From Sulfurospirillum cavolei (GTDB taxonomy: Bacteria; Campylobacterota; Campylobacteria; Campylobacterales; Sulfurospirillaceae), in NCBI RefSeq assembly GCF_001548055.1, contig NZ_AP014724.1, positions 186,001 through 250,000 of the forward strand: a stretch of 64,000 nt of DNA, given 5' to 3'. This document shows, piece after piece, positions 1-9,120 of this stretch; position 1 is the first letter of the stretch; each line of letters begins with the position of its first letter. The position numbers and the translations under genes were made by a program. The notes beneath the pieces are model-generated. The model was not told the DNA's origin. It searched no databases and saw nothing but the letters and a program-made list of their open reading frames with translations.

Positions 1-1
1 T

Positions 2-235
2 ATTTCTACAGTAGTAACTGTAGCTACAGGTGGAATTATATATGGCATTGGTGCACTATCCGAAACACAAGAAGAAAAAGAAGCAGAAGAAAAACGAAAA
101 TCAGCTAAACCCCTTTTCCCCGAAGAGCCTTTTGACGAAAATAATCCAGTGATTATTGATACGCTAAAAGTTCAAGTTTCTGACGTAAAATATGAAGTAG
201 TACAAGAGTCAAACACTACCTTGAATCAAGAGTAG
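2..235 (+). CDS. 3' end of an unrecognised membrane-anchored protein
   Basis: An open frame runs in from the left edge and ends at TAG 233-235, giving the last 77 residues of a protein whose start lies outside the window. The visible part opens with a short hydrophobic, glycine-rich stretch (GGIIYGIGAL), probably the end of a membrane segment. A very charged Glu/Lys run follows, then a soluble acidic tail. I do not recognise the family. It converges on the integrase gene and overlaps its 3' end by about 10 bp, so it is probably cargo of the same integrated element. Confidence 0.55.
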   Translation: MSTVVTVATGGIIYGIGALSETQEEKEAEEKRKSAKPLFPEEPFDENNPVIIDTLKVQVSDVKYEVVQESNTTLNQE

Positions 236-1962
236 TGTTTTTTGAGTTTATTTTCAAGCTCAGAGATATTAAGATCATAACTGCATTTGGAAATAGTTTC
301 CAATAATATTTTCATTTCGCCTCCCTTATAGCTATAACCTTTAGGTGATTCATGTCCCATACATTCGTCACGGACACTGTCTGCAACTTTTCCTTGTAAT
401 GAGCTATTAAAATTATGTCTGAATGAATGCAAATCAAGCATAATTACTTTGGCTTCCATTTTTTCAAGTGTCTCAGCAGAAAGCCACTCTTTTTTAAATG
501 GTTTTTTATTAAAGAATCTAGAAAATGCTTGTCCGTAACCTTTATTTTTTATATGATATAAGTCTTGAAATAATCGCACACAACCTTTTTGGCGTTGATT
601 TTCCACAAATTTTAAAAACCCATATTCAATAAGCTTAGGGTGAATAGGAACTTTGCGATCACTGCTGATATTTTTTAATTTTTGATCAGCATATTCGGAA
701 GAAATTTTAAATATAGGAATATTTTCTCTTTTGGTGATTTGATCTAGTCTAATTTGGGCAATTTCATTAATTCTAAATCCATGATAGAGCAAAATCAGTG
801 GTATCCAAATTCGTGAAGGGCGAGTAGAAATATTTTTTTCGAAATCTTTCGTGTAAGCACTTGATTCATTAAAGAGTTTTTCTAGTTGCTCATTTGTGTA
901 TGCTTTGCGAATATCATTTTTCTTGTCATGTGCAGGGTTTGGTTTTGTAATCTTGACTTTTGTTTTGAGGCGGTTTGTATCTAAGAGTTCACTGGAAATG
1001 GCATAATCTAAAAACGCATTGATATTAGAGAGCTTCATAGAGAGAGTTTTAGGAGATAAAGTTTTAAAATGCTCTTCTTTTGAACGCGCAGAGATGATTT
1101 TCAGAGGGGTTTTTTTATAAAGTGCAATATACTCTTTTTCTTTTGGTGGTAAATATCTGAAATCTTCTAAAAAAGTATTAAGATCGTCGTGTGTGATTTC
1201 AATTAAATATTCTTTGTCGGTTAATTCAATGAACATTTCTATATCACGCTGATTACGAAAAAATTCTTTATTTTTGAGTGTTTTTAAAGCAGCGTATTCT
1301 TCTAAGCACTTCTTAGCTGTTTTGGCAAAATAGTTTTTTTCTGGTATTTGTCTCAGAGTATCTTGTGGTGGCGTTACCACAGAAGAAAAGGAAGGTGCGA
1401 CATTAAAATTTTGATATTCATTAAGGCGTTTTTGATTACGTTCTTTATCGTAGTTTAGGACATTAAATTCCGCTTTGATTATTTCAAAGATAAAATCCTT
1501 TCGTTCTTGCTCGGTTAAGTTTGTAAGATCACTGGATTTGATATTGCTTCGCTCTAAAATGCTTTGAGCAAAACTATGAAGTTCCGTGTCGTCTTCGGGG
1601 CGTTGGAGAATTTCGATAATATACTCTAAAGCTCTATCAATCGCTTTTTCGCTATGCCCTCCAAATTTTTTGCCTTCTTCGTCCATAAAGTTAAATGCTG
1701 TATGTCTCGCATTTTCTAATTCCGAATACTCGATAATGGCTTCTTTAATGTAAGTTTCAATCAGTTTCTTAACATTTTCGCTATACATGGGGTTAGCCTT
1801 TAAATAGATAAAAAGTTTATGGATTCTAGGGGTTATCATAGCTAAAAGGGTTTTAGCCACAGATAAACTATCTGTTTGCAGAGAAATTACAATATTATCC
1901 GCTGTAAAGGGACGTTTACGTTTAAAGAAATAACGATTTTTTTGAAAGTAGAGATAGCGCAC
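226..1962 (-). CDS. Tyrosine recombinase / integrase of an integrated element
   Basis: This 578-residue protein is a phage/island-type site-specific recombinase. The N-terminus (MRYLYFQKNRYFFKRKRP) resembles the small basic DNA-binding start (DUF6538-like) of many island integrases. A SAM-like core-binding region lies in the middle. The C-terminal catalytic domain shows the family residues: Arg in HGFRINEIAQ near residue 395, the HxxR box HSFRHNF near 508, and a late GHES...GYSY segment near 540 that supplies the nucleophilic Tyr. Its 5' end faces the 3' end of tRNA-Leu about 95 bp away, the usual arrangement for an element inserted into a tRNA 3' end. Codon use is more AT-rich than in the housekeeping genes to the right. 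It probably catalyses integration and excision of the element extending leftward out of the window. Confidence 0.9.
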   Translation of the reverse strand: MRYLYFQKNRYFFKRKRPFTADNIVISLQTDSLSVAKTLLAMITPRIHKLFIYLKANPMYSENVKKLIETYIKEAIIEYSELENARHTAFNFMDEEGKKFGGHSEKAIDRALEYIIEILQRPEDDTELHSFAQSILERSNIKSSDLTNLTEQERKDFIFEIIKAEFNVLNYDKERNQKRLNEYQNFNVAPSFSSVVTPPQDTLRQIPEKNYFAKTAKKCLEEYAALKTLKNKEFFRNQRDIEMFIELTDKEYLIEITHDDLNTFLEDFRYLPPKEKEYIALYKKTPLKIISARSKEEHFKTLSPKTLSMKLSNINAFLDYAISSELLDTNRLKTKVKITKPNPAHDKKNDIRKAYTNEQLEKLFNESSAYTKDFEKNISTRPSRIWIPLILLYHGFRINEIAQIRLDQITKRENIPIFKISSEYADQKLKNISSDRKVPIHPKLIEYGFLKFVENQRQKGCVRLFQDLYHIKNKGYGQAFSRFFNKKPFKKEWLSAETLEKMEAKVIMLDLHSFRHNFNSSLQGKVADSVRDECMGHESPKGYSYKGGEMKILLETISKCSYDLNISELENKLKKHYS

Positions 1963-1980
1963 TTTGAGACCTTTCGAATG

Positions 1981-2004
1981 AAAAGTGCAACAAAAAGTGC
2001 AACA
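1981..2004. repeat. Tandem 12-bp repeat upstream of integrase
   Basis: The unit AAAAGTGCAACA occurs twice back to back (1981-1992 and 1993-2004), between the integrase start and tRNA-Leu. The position and perfect repetition fit arm-type recombinase binding sites or an autoregulatory operator; that role is inference. Confidence 0.6.
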
Positions 2005-2057
2005 TTTTAAAATACTAAGCTCAGGAAAGTCGATATATAGGGGATTTTAGAAAAAAG

Positions 2058-2142
2058 TGGTGCGGATAAAGAGACTCGAACTCCCACGCCTCTCGGCACC
2101 AGATCCTAAGTCTGGCGTGTCTACCAATTTCACCATATCCGC
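2058..2142 (-). tRNA. tRNA-Leu (anticodon TAG)
   Basis: The minus strand folds as a class II tRNA. The acceptor GCGGATA pairs with TATCCGC, the anticodon loop is CTTAGGA (TAG), there is a long variable arm and T-loop GTTCGAGTC, and the 3' CCA is encoded (2058-2060). Its 3' end points at the integrase, so this is the probable attachment gene of the element on the left. Confidence 0.93.
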
Positions 2143-2157
2143 ACATAAGTATTAAGG

Positions 2158-2234
<77 letters not shown>

Positions 2235-2252
2235 AAAGTCTCGGCTTTAAGG

Positions 2253-2329
2253 TGGTGCGCTCGAAAGGAGTCGAACCTACAACCTACGGATCCGAAGTCC
2301 GTTGCTCTATCCAATTGAGCTACGAGCGC
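2253..2329 (-). tRNA. tRNA-Arg (anticodon TCG)
   Basis: Cloverleaf on the minus strand: acceptor GCGCTCG, anticodon stem ACGGA/TCCGT around loop CTTCGGA, T-loop GTTCGACTC, encoded CCA. It is similar in the acceptor and D-arm to the neighbouring tRNA-Arg(TCT), suggesting a tandem duplication with anticodon divergence. Confidence 0.94.
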
Positions 2330-2351
2330 ATAAACTGCACTTTAAAAATAA

Positions 2352-2428
2352 TGGGGTGGGCGATGGGGATCGAACCCACGACCCTCAGAACCACAACCTG
2401 ATGCTCTAACCGACTGAGCTACGCCCAC
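2352..2428 (-). tRNA. tRNA-His (anticodon GTG)
   Basis: Acceptor GTGGGCG pairs with CGCCCAC, with the histidine-specific extra G at position -1 (2429) opposite C73. The anticodon loop is TTGTGGT, T-loop GTTCGATCC, and CCA is encoded. Confidence 0.93.
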
Positions 2429-2452
2429 CATCATTTTTATCATTATTTTACA

Positions 2453-2529
2453 TGGTCGGGGCGAAAGGATTCGAACCTTCGACCCCCTGGTCCCAAACCA
2501 GGTGCGCTACCAGGCTGCGCTACGCCCCG
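2453..2529 (-). tRNA. tRNA-Pro (anticodon TGG)
   Basis: Acceptor CGGGGCG/CGCCCCG, D-arm TAGCGCAGCCTGG, anticodon stem CCTGG/CCAGG around loop TTTGGGA, T-loop GTTCGAATC, encoded CCA. It is the first gene of the minus-strand array. Confidence 0.94.
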
Positions 2530-2604
2530 ACGTTTAAAAAAACAAACTGGTCTTTTTAAGGCTGAAATTCTAGCCAAATTCCAGCCTTTTGTCAAGCTAA
2601 AAGA

Positions 2605-3399
2605 TTAAGCTTTGGGAGAAAATTCTATGAGACCTTCGGTGGGCGAACTTGCCGTAGCGAACGGTTTTTTGGCGATACGTCCGGCGAGATAGCTTGCACG
2701 TCCCGCCAATACGGCATATTTCATGGCTTCAGCCATTAAAATCGGGTTCTTGGCTTGAGCAATCGCCGTATTCGTTAAAACGCCGTCTGCACCGATTTCC
2801 ATTGCAATTGCCGCATCACTGGCACAGCCGATACCTGCATCGACGATGACGGGAATGCTCACGGCTTCTTTAATAAAAAGAACGTTATAACGGTTTTGGA
2901 TACCAAGACCGCTTCCGATCGGAGAGGCCAAGGGCATTACGGCAGCACTTCCGGCGTTTTCCAAACGTTTTGCCATAATCGGATCATCGTTGGTATAGGT
3001 CATAATCGTAAAGCCGTCTTTGGCTAAAACTTCACATGCTTTAAGCGTTTCCATCACATCGGGATAAAGTGTTTTTGCCGTATCGCCGATGACTTCGAGT
3101 TTAATCAAGTCGATTCCCGTAGCTTCCCGTACCATTCTAAAAAGTGTGATCGCATCTTCGGCGGTCGTACAGCCGGCGGAATTTGGGAGCAGTTTGATGT
3201 CCGTACCCTTGAAATAATCCAATAAGTTTTCTTCGTGAGGATTGGTAATATTGACGCGGCGAACGGCGACCGTAATTAACTTTGAGCCGCTAGCAACCGT
3301 GGCGTCTTTCGTGGTTTGAAAATCGGGGTATTTGCCGCTTCCGACGATCAAACGACTTGCAAATTCGATATTTCCGACTTTTAGGGTATCATGATTCAT
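2605..3399 (-). CDS. thiG: Thiazole synthase ThiG
   Basis: ThiG (264 aa) forms the thiazole phosphate moiety of thiamine from 1-deoxy-D-xylulose 5-phosphate, dehydroglycine and ThiS-thiocarboxylate in the cytoplasm. The full-length TIM barrel is visible: RLIVGSGKY near the N-terminus, the Schiff-base lysine in [10 protein letters not shown] near residue 100, and the phosphate-binding region with PIGSGLGI and VDAGIG near 165-190. The start overlaps the end of purN by 11 bp, so the two are translationally coupled at the distal end of a long minus-strand operon. No other thiamine gene is present here, so ThiS, ThiF and ThiH must be encoded elsewhere. Confidence 0.96.
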   Translation of the reverse strand: MNHDTLKVGNIEFASRLIVGSGKYPDFQTTKDATVASGSKLITVAVRRVNITNPHEENLLDYFKGTDIKLLPNSAGCTTAEDAITLFRMVREATGIDLIKLEVIGDTAKTLYPDVMETLKACEVLAKDGFTIMTYTNDDPIMAKRLENAGSAAVMPLASPIGSGLGIQNRYNVLFIKEAVSIPVIVDAGIGCASDAAIAMEIGADGVLTNTAIAQAKNPILMAEAMKYAVLAGRASYLAGRIAKKPFATASSPTEGLIEFSPKA

Positions 3400-3979
3400 G
3401 GTGTGTCCTATCCAATAAATTTTTGACGGTTAGAGGAAGCAGTTCATGCTCTAAAGCGTGAATTTTAGCTTCAAATGCTTCAAAACTCATCCCTTCCGTC
3501 TTTTCAAAACAACGTTGCGCAACGATTTTGCCGCCGTCAAGTTCTTCATTAACGTAATGCACGCTAATGCCGGCAACCTTCATCGGCGAATCAAAGCTTT
3601 CCTTTATAGCATTGCCTCCCTTAAAAAGCGGAAGCAAAGAGGGGTGTAAATTGAGTGCTTTAATATTTTGCGTAAAAACGGGCGTTAAGAGGCGCATAAA
3701 ACCCGCTAAAACGGTTAATTCGGCACCGCTGGCACGAATAGCGTGCACAAGTGCTTCATCGAACGCTTCGCGATTAGCATACTGCGTATGGTCGAGAATT
3801 AACGGTTCAATTCCGTAACGGCGGGATTTTTCAATGCCTTGGGCATCGGGACGGTTGCAGATGGTCGTTGCTACTTCGATACGACAGTGTTGAAATGTTT
3901 TGTGATGTAAATCGGCGAGGAGTTTTTCGAGGTTACTCCCTGTACCGCTAAAGAGAATCGCAATTTTTTTTATAACCAT
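3389..3979 (-). CDS. purN: Phosphoribosylglycinamide formyltransferase PurN
   Basis: PurN transfers the formyl group of 10-formyltetrahydrofolate to GAR in purine synthesis. At 196 aa it has family length. It shows the nucleotide/phosphate-binding FSGTGSNLE near the N-terminus, the formyl-folate and catalytic segment LAGFMRLL...LNLHPSLLP with the Asn and His near residues 105-110, and the later [10 protein letters not shown] segment with the catalytic Asp. It overlaps nnr by 10 bp and thiG by 11 bp, so it is internal to a tightly packed operon. Confidence 0.95.
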   Translation of the reverse strand: MVIKKIAILFSGTGSNLEKLLADLHHKTFQHCRIEVATTICNRPDAQGIEKSRRYGIEPLILDHTQYANREAFDEALVHAIRASGAELTVLAGFMRLLTPVFTQNIKALNLHPSLLPLFKGGNAIKESFDSPMKVAGISVHYVNEELDGGKIVAQRCFEKTEGMSFEAFEAKIHALEHELLPLTVKNLLDRTHHES

Positions 3980-5364
3980 TTAAGACCTTTACAAATGTCG
4001 ACGGGAGTGAGGGCAAAATTGTTACATGTAAGTTTTCGCGAGACGAGTGCATGGGCTAAAGAAGCCTGAATAGCCGCTTCTTTGAGTGCATATCCTTGTG
4101 CGATAAGTGCTCCGATCATGCCCGCGAGTACGTCGCCGCTTCCGCCTTTGGCTAAAGAAGGTCGTCCGTATGCGTTAATGAAAAGTTCGCCTTGATAGGC
4201 AATGATCGTATTGGCTCCTTTGAGAACGAGGACGATATGTTTAAAACGTTCACTAAAGGTTTTTGCATAAGCAAAACGGTTGGATTGAATCTTTTCGACG
4301 TCGGCCTCTTCATCGCAGAGCAGTTTTAAAAGGGCACTAAACTCTTTGGGGTGCGGCGTTAGCACAACGGGTTTGCAAGACGCAACGATCTCTTTAATGA
4401 AGGGATGGTAGCATAAAGAGGCATCGATGACGAGTGGAAGATCGTTGTCTAAAAGCCGTTGTTTGATCGCAGACGTATCGAAATCGAGCAATCCCATACC
4501 TGCAACGACAACGTTGGCGTTGTGCGGTATGGAAGCGTCGTGCATCAGATAAACGGGTAATCTTTTCGGTTTTTCGCCGACTAAGGTTACCAAACCGGCA
4601 CCGAAATGAAATGCACCCATACCCGCAAGCCGTGCCGCTCCTTCTTTAGGGCCTTGCAGCACCGCAACATGTCCGAAAGTGCCTTTATTGCTATTTTTGG
4701 AACGACGAAACGGTAACTTCAAATCTTTTTTCTGTATCAAAACGTAAGGACTCGGTACGTCGTAAAACGTATGGGCGATACCTAAGGTCGCAACTTTAAT
4801 TTTACCGACGACGTCTTTGACGTTATCGTGAAGCAGCGCAAGTTTCAATGCGCCCATCGTTACGGTTTCGTCGGCACGAAAGAGGGTATCGCTTAAAGCG
4901 AGATTGCTTTGAATCCCGCTTGGAATATCGCAAGCGATTTTGTAGCCTTTTTGAGCGTTGATTGTTTCTAAAAGCTGACATGTAGGTATATCTAAGGGTC
5001 GATTGAGCCCGGCTCCGAAAAGTGCGTCGACGTAAACGTCGGCATCGATCAATTCCGAAACGACGGGTACGCCTAGTTTTTGCGCACGTTCGTATTGGAG
5101 CCGCGCAAGCGGCGTTTTGAGTTCGAAAGGACACAAAATCGCGACATCGCATGTGCCGTGAAGCAACCGTGCCGCCACGATGCCGTCCGCGCCGTTATGA
5201 CCGCTTCCGCAGATAAACAGTGCTTTTTTATTCCACGGCAATCTCTTTTGAACCGCTTTAGCAAGTGCTAATCCTGCGTGTTCCATTAAAATTTCGGAGC
5301 AGAGCGCAAATGCATCGTAACAACGAGCGTCTAAAAAATCCGTTTTTTCGTAAATATAGCGCAT
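3970..5364 (-). CDS. nnr: Bifunctional NAD(P)H-hydrate repair enzyme (epimerase + dehydratase)
   Basis: The 464-aa protein repairs hydrated NAD(P)H. The N-terminal YjeF-type epimerase domain (about residues 1-210) contains GSGHNGADGIVAARLL. The C-terminal ribokinase-like ADP/ATP-dependent dehydratase domain has GTFGHVAVLQG near 230, LTPHPKEFSAL near 340 and the signature GGSGDVLAGMIGAL near 425. Both domains appear intact, so the fusion should perform both steps. The gene lies between comM/yifB and purN and overlaps purN. One TTACATGTAA copy lies inside its 3' coding part. Confidence 0.94.
   Translation of the reverse strand: MRYIYEKTDFLDARCYDAFALCSEILMEHAGLALAKAVQKRLPWNKKALFICGSGHNGADGIVAARLLHGTCDVAILCPFELKTPLARLQYERAQKLGVPVVSELIDADVYVDALFGAGLNRPLDIPTCQLLETINAQKGYKIACDIPSGIQSNLALSDTLFRADETVTMGALKLALLHDNVKDVVGKIKVATLGIAHTFYDVPSPYVLIQKKDLKLPFRRSKNSNKGTFGHVAVLQGPKEGAARLAGMGAFHFGAGLVTLVGEKPKRLPVYLMHDASIPHNANVVVAGMGLLDFDTSAIKQRLLDNDLPLVIDASLCYHPFIKEIVASCKPVVLTPHPKEFSALLKLLCDEEADVEKIQSNRFAYAKTFSERFKHIVLVLKGANTIIAYQGELFINAYGRPSLAKGGSGDVLAGMIGALIAQGYALKEAAIQASLAHALVSRKLTCNNFALTPVDICKGLKWL
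4022..4031. repeat. TTACATGTAA palindrome (in nnr)
   Basis: Perfect copy inside the nnr coding sequence, read as part of LTCNN. One of 16 perfect copies in the window. Confidence 0.9.
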
Positions 5365-5372
5365 GGTTTCTC

Positions 5373-6911
5373 CTAACGTTTGCGAAAACTTAAAGCTTCG
5401 ACCATATGTTCTTTGGCAATGAGTCGAGCTTGCGCCAAATCGGCGATCGTGCGCGCAACACGTAGCACTTTATGCAGGCTACGAGCCGAAAGCCCTAAAC
5501 GTTCCCTTGCCGTTTCCAGACTTGCTTGTGCTTCGTCGTCTAAAAGGCAGTAACGCATCGTTTCGGCTTCGGAAAGTTTGCCGTTTAGCTCTTCTTGCCC
5601 GCGTTCCTTTTGCATCTTAAAGGCGTTTAAAACTTGCTCAAACATCTCCGAAGAGCTCAATCCGCTCTCTTTGGAATGCTCTTCGCTCATTTGTACGTAT
5701 AAATCGAGTCGATCCATAATGGGTTCTGAAATACGATTTTTATAGCGGGCAATTTCCGTTTCGCTGCAACGACACTCGTGCGTGCGACTCAGTAAATTTC
5801 CGCACGGACACGGATTTTGTGCGGCGGCAAAAAGAAATTTGGTAGCATAACTAACTTTCGTGTTGACGCGCGAAATTAAAACGCGATGATCTTCTAGAGG
5901 CTCTCGAAGACTCTCTAAAACGGTTTTGGAAAAGTTTGGAAATTCGTCGAAAAATAAAATGCCGTTATGGGCTAGTGCCACTTCTCCGGCTCTACTTTGC
6001 GACGATCCGCCTCCAAAAATGGAAGGACGCGAAGAGGTGTGGTGCGGCGAACGAAAAGGGCGAAGGGCACAAAGTGCCGTCTCTTCGTTTTCCAAAGAAG
6101 CATAAGCGTTGGATTCTAAAATCTCTTCGATGCAAAGCGGCGGTAAAATATAGCGTAAGCGTTTAATGCTCATACTCTTTCCGCATCCGGGACTACCTTC
6201 CATGAGAAAATTGTGCATTCCTGCCGCGGCGATCGTAAGCGCACGTTTGGCGCGGTGTTGTCCCAAAACATCGCTAAAATCGAGCGGAAAACGAGCTTCG
6301 TAAAAGTACTCTTTGCCGCCGATGCTCATACTATGTTCGCATAAAAAAGATTCGTTTAAGATCGGAGTAGTTTGCTCAAAACGTTTTTCTTTGAAAAAAA
6401 GAAGGGCATCGTGAAGCGTTTCAACGCCAAAAGCATGAATACCCGGAATATGCGCTATTTTCCGTAAAAGTTCGTCGGGAACCAAGACGTGAAGGTCTTT
6501 TTGCTGAGACGCAAGCGATAAAACGATCGGAAAGATCGCATTGCTTTTTTTGACCCTGCCGTCCAAACCCAGTTCGCCAAAGACAAAAAAATCCTTACAT
6601 GTAAAGCGTTCTTTTTGCATTGCGATCAATAAAGCAATGACCAAATCGAAATGGCTTCCCTCTTTTTTAAGATCGGAGGGTGAAAGATTGACGGTAATTT
6701 TTTGCGCCGGAAAGTGAAAATCGATGCTGGAAAGTGCCGATTTTATACGTTCGCGAGACTCCAAGATGGCCGTGTCTGCGAGCCCGACGATAGAGAATCC
6801 CGGAAGTGCTCGAACGAAAGTCGACTCGACGTCGACGCGATAGGCTTTATTGGCGTAAAACGTTGCGCATTTGGCATGCTTGACGTTGGAAAGCGCAGAA
6901 GCTTCTTCCAT
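5373..6911 (-). CDS. YifB/ComM-family Mg-chelatase-like AAA+ ATPase
   Basis: This is a member of the ComM/YifB family; ComM is a hexameric branch-migration helicase that helps integrate transforming DNA. It shows the N-terminal Lon-like/ChlI domain (ALPGFSIVGLADTAILESRERI), Walker A GSPGCGKS near residue 245, Walker B HNGILFFDEFPNF, a Cys-rich insert PCPCGNLL...CRC and the C-terminal Mg_chelatase_C region (ARSLHKVLRVARTIADL). I start at ATG 6911, two bases past the def stop, because an AAAGG-type ribosome site sits 9 nt upstream. An in-frame ATG at 6944 would extend it into def by 11 residues with no family support. The family role in transformation is known; competence in this organism is inference. 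Confidence 0.9.
   Translation of the reverse strand: MEEASALSNVKHAKCATFYANKAYRVDVESTFVRALPGFSIVGLADTAILESRERIKSALSSIDFHFPAQKITVNLSPSDLKKEGSHFDLVIALLIAMQKERFTCKDFFVFGELGLDGRVKKSNAIFPIVLSLASQQKDLHVLVPDELLRKIAHIPGIHAFGVETLHDALLFFKEKRFEQTTPILNESFLCEHSMSIGGKEYFYEARFPLDFSDVLGQHRAKRALTIAAAGMHNFLMEGSPGCGKSMSIKRLRYILPPLCIEEILESNAYASLENEETALCALRPFRSPHHTSSRPSIFGGGSSQSRAGEVALAHNGILFFDEFPNFSKTVLESLREPLEDHRVLISRVNTKVSYATKFLFAAAQNPCPCGNLLSRTHECRCSETEIARYKNRISEPIMDRLDLYVQMSEEHSKESGLSSSEMFEQVLNAFKMQKERGQEELNGKLSEAETMRYCLLDDEAQASLETARERLGLSARSLHKVLRVARTIADLAQARLIAKEHMVEALSFRKR
6595..6604. repeat. TTACATGTAA palindrome (in comM/yifB)
   Basis: Perfect copy within the coding sequence, encoding part of FTCKD on the minus strand. 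Confidence 0.9.
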
Positions 6912-6913
6912 CG

Positions 6914-7429
6914 TTACGCCTTTTCTTTTTGTTTTTTCTTCCACTCTTTTTCAAATTTTTTGCGTTTTAAATAGGAGAGCTTTTCAATAAAAAGATGCCC
7001 TCGAAGATGATCCATTTCGTGTTGAACGGCAATTGCCATCAAATCGCGAAACTCCTCTTCATGGCGTTGTCCGTAGCGGTCGTAATAGGCTAATTTGATG
7101 TGGGCGGCACGTTCGACTTCATCGTAGTATCCGGGGACGCTAAGGCATCCTTCCTGATAAACGACGGCACCGTCTTTTTCTAGAATTTCGGGGTTGAGAA
7201 TCTCATAAAGGTTCTCTTTTTTTTGCAATCCGTCTTCGTCGACGAGATTGATTAGAAGAGCGTTTAACGGGAAGCCGACTTGGATAGCCGCCAATCCGAT
7301 ACCCTCTTTAAATACCATCGTATCGTACATGTTATCCAAAAGCGTATGCAAGGTACTATCAAATACCGTGACGTCTTTGGATTTTTCGCGTAAAAGTTTA
7401 TGGGGATAGACTAAAATCTCTAAAATCAT
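6914..7429 (-). CDS. def: Peptide deformylase
   Basis: Def removes the N-formyl group from nascent polypeptides. All three family motifs are present in the 171-aa protein: motif 1 EGIGLAAIQVG near residue 42, motif 2 EGCLSVPG near 95 with the metal-binding Cys, and motif 3 QHEMDHLRG near 137 with the two metal His and the catalytic Glu. The C-terminus is unusually lysine-rich. It overlaps the upstream GGDEF-like gene by 4 bp (ATGA), indicating coupling, and keeps the clpP-def neighbourhood known from Campylobacter. Confidence 0.97.
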   Translation of the reverse strand: MILEILVYPHKLLREKSKDVTVFDSTLHTLLDNMYDTMVFKEGIGLAAIQVGFPLNALLINLVDEDGLQKKENLYEILNPEILEKDGAVVYQEGCLSVPGYYDEVERAAHIKLAYYDRYGQRHEEEFRDLMAIAVQHEMDHLRGHLFIEKLSYLKRKKFEKEWKKKQKEKA

Positions 7430-8508
7430 TCTTCCTCTTCCTGTAAAGAAGGCGTACAGACCACGTAAGGGATAAATTTTTTACCCGTATGCGGTAGCCC
7501 TTCGAGCGTTGCCGCTAAAAATTCTTCGGCGCTGTATTCGGGTTGCAATGCCGTGATGGAAAGTTCGATATCGGTTTCAATTTCGGATGTTCCGACAAAA
7601 AAGCTGGTTTGATAAACCAAATCGCTGATACGATCGCATGCTTTTTTGGCACCCGTTAAGTCGGTATGCTTTAAAATCATCGCAAAAATACCGTCTCCGA
7701 AATGCGCGACGATATCGCTTCGGCGCGATGTTTTCAGTAAAAGCTTCGCAATATTGCGTACGACGGTATCTTTGTCTTTTTTGACCGCAATCGAATCAAG
7801 AACGCTCTCTTTGACGCGAGCCAACACCAAAGAGCTCGGATGCGCGTAATTTTGAATAAGTTTCAGTTCGTCTTCGAGTGATTTTAAAAGATAACGTCGG
7901 TTGTAAACGCCGTATTTAATATCGAAAATGGATTGGTTATCGACCTCTTGTAAAATGGTCGTCGCTTTTTGGTAATACTCTTTCAAAAGATCCAATTGTT
8001 TGGTCGTGAGTTCGAACATTTTGCTTAAATCCGTCGTGAAAGAAGCGATAATATTTTGCAACGTTAGCGCGTTCGGATTGGTTTCCAATTGGTTGGAGCG
8101 TTTTTTCACGATATCTTGCATAACGCCCAAGTTGCGATAAACGGTTGAGACGACTTGCATAATATTTTTAATTTGAGAAAAACCTTCTTTAATTTCGCGC
8201 TCGATTTTCACGTGATTTTCGTCGTTGTTGGTCGTTTCAAGGTCTAAAAACTCGTTAATACGCTTCTTAAATGCGGCAGGTTTGTTTTCCAAGAGCTTGT
8301 CAAAGTAAATTTGAAAATTACTCGGTGTCGGAGGAATGTTTTCATCCCCCAACACTTTAAGGACTTGGGCGGAAAATTTCTCAAGTTCGGCGTTAGATTG
8401 TTGCGGAACGACGGGCTCTTTGATAGTCGGGGCTACCGTTAAGGCATCCTCTTTCGTATCGATCGTATAAACACCCGTTGCACCCTTTTCTTTGTTGAAA
8501 CGAACCAT
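7426..8508 (-). CDS. Degenerate GGDEF-domain protein
   Basis: This 360-aa cytoplasmic protein has an N-terminal helical, coiled-coil-prone region (about residues 30-195) and a C-terminal GGDEF-like fold. The fold opens with the recognisable YGVYNRRYLLKSLEDEL (usual LTGLxNRRxF) near 205. The catalytic signature, normally GGDEF, reads FGDGIFAMIL near 267, so the acidic residue of the active site is lost and diguanylate cyclase activity is unlikely. The preceding RRSDIVAHFGD keeps the fold's typical lead-in. It lies between clpP and def and overlaps def by 4 bp. A c-di-GMP or protein-binding scaffold role is inference. Confidence 0.75.
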   Translation of the reverse strand: MVRFNKEKGATGVYTIDTKEDALTVAPTIKEPVVPQQSNAELEKFSAQVLKVLGDENIPPTPSNFQIYFDKLLENKPAAFKKRINEFLDLETTNNDENHVKIEREIKEGFSQIKNIMQVVSTVYRNLGVMQDIVKKRSNQLETNPNALTLQNIIASFTTDLSKMFELTTKQLDLLKEYYQKATTILQEVDNQSIFDIKYGVYNRRYLLKSLEDELKLIQNYAHPSSLVLARVKESVLDSIAVKKDKDTVVRNIAKLLLKTSRRSDIVAHFGDGIFAMILKHTDLTGAKKACDRISDLVYQTSFFVGTSEIETDIELSITALQPEYSAEEFLAATLEGLPHTGKKFIPYVVCTPSLQEEEE

Positions 8509-8529
8509 AACGCGCCTTCTTATGAAATA

Positions 8530-9120
8530 TTATTTAAAGCTCTTATCCAATACTTTATCGATAAGACCGTATTCGCAAGACTCTTCCGCGCTCATGAAAA
8601 AGTCGCGTTCGGTGTCTTTGACGATTTTGGGCATTTTTTGATTACAATTTTTTGCCAAAATTTCATTTAACACTTGTTTCATGCGTAAAATTTCTTTGGC
8701 TTGAATCTCAATGTCGGTTGCTTGTCCCTGCGCGCCGCCTAAAGGTTGATGGATCATGATGCGTGCGTTGGGAAGCGCGTAACGTTTCCCTTTTGCACCG
8801 GAGCTGAGCAAAAAAGCTCCCATCGAAGCGGCTTGCCCGATACAAATCGTGCAAATATCGGGTCTGACGTAGTTCATCGTATCGTAAATACTAAAGCCGC
8901 TGGTAATCACGCCGCCCGGGGAGTTGATGTAAAGATAAATATCTTTTTCGGGGTCTTCGGCTTCCAAAAAAAGCAGTTGCGCAACGATGGAAGAAGCGAC
9001 GACGTCGTTGATTTCGCCGCTTAGCATAATAATACGATCTTTTAAGAGGCGAGAGTAAATATCGTAACTTCTCTCACCTCGACCCGTTTTTTCAATAACG
9101 ACAGGGACATAATAGCTCAT
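8530..9120 (-). CDS. clpP: ATP-dependent Clp protease proteolytic subunit ClpP
   Basis: The serine peptidase subunit of the Clp protease, which degrades substrates unfolded by ClpA or ClpX. The 196-aa sequence carries the catalytic triad: Ser in [11 protein letters not shown] near residue 98, His in [11 protein letters not shown] near 123, and Asp in [13 protein letters not shown] near 172. The start codon overlaps the tig stop by one base, the classic tig-clpP linkage. An SD-like AGG is weak, so coupling to tig translation is likely. Confidence 0.97.
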   Translation of the reverse strand: MSYYVPVVIEKTGRGERSYDIYSRLLKDRIIMLSGEINDVVASSIVAQLLFLEAEDPEKDIYLYINSPGGVITSGFSIYDTMNYVRPDICTICIGQAASMGAFLLSSGAKGKRYALPNARIMIHQPLGGAQGQATDIEIQAKEILRMKQVLNEILAKNCNQKMPKIVKDTERDFFMSAEESCEYGLIDKVLDKSFK

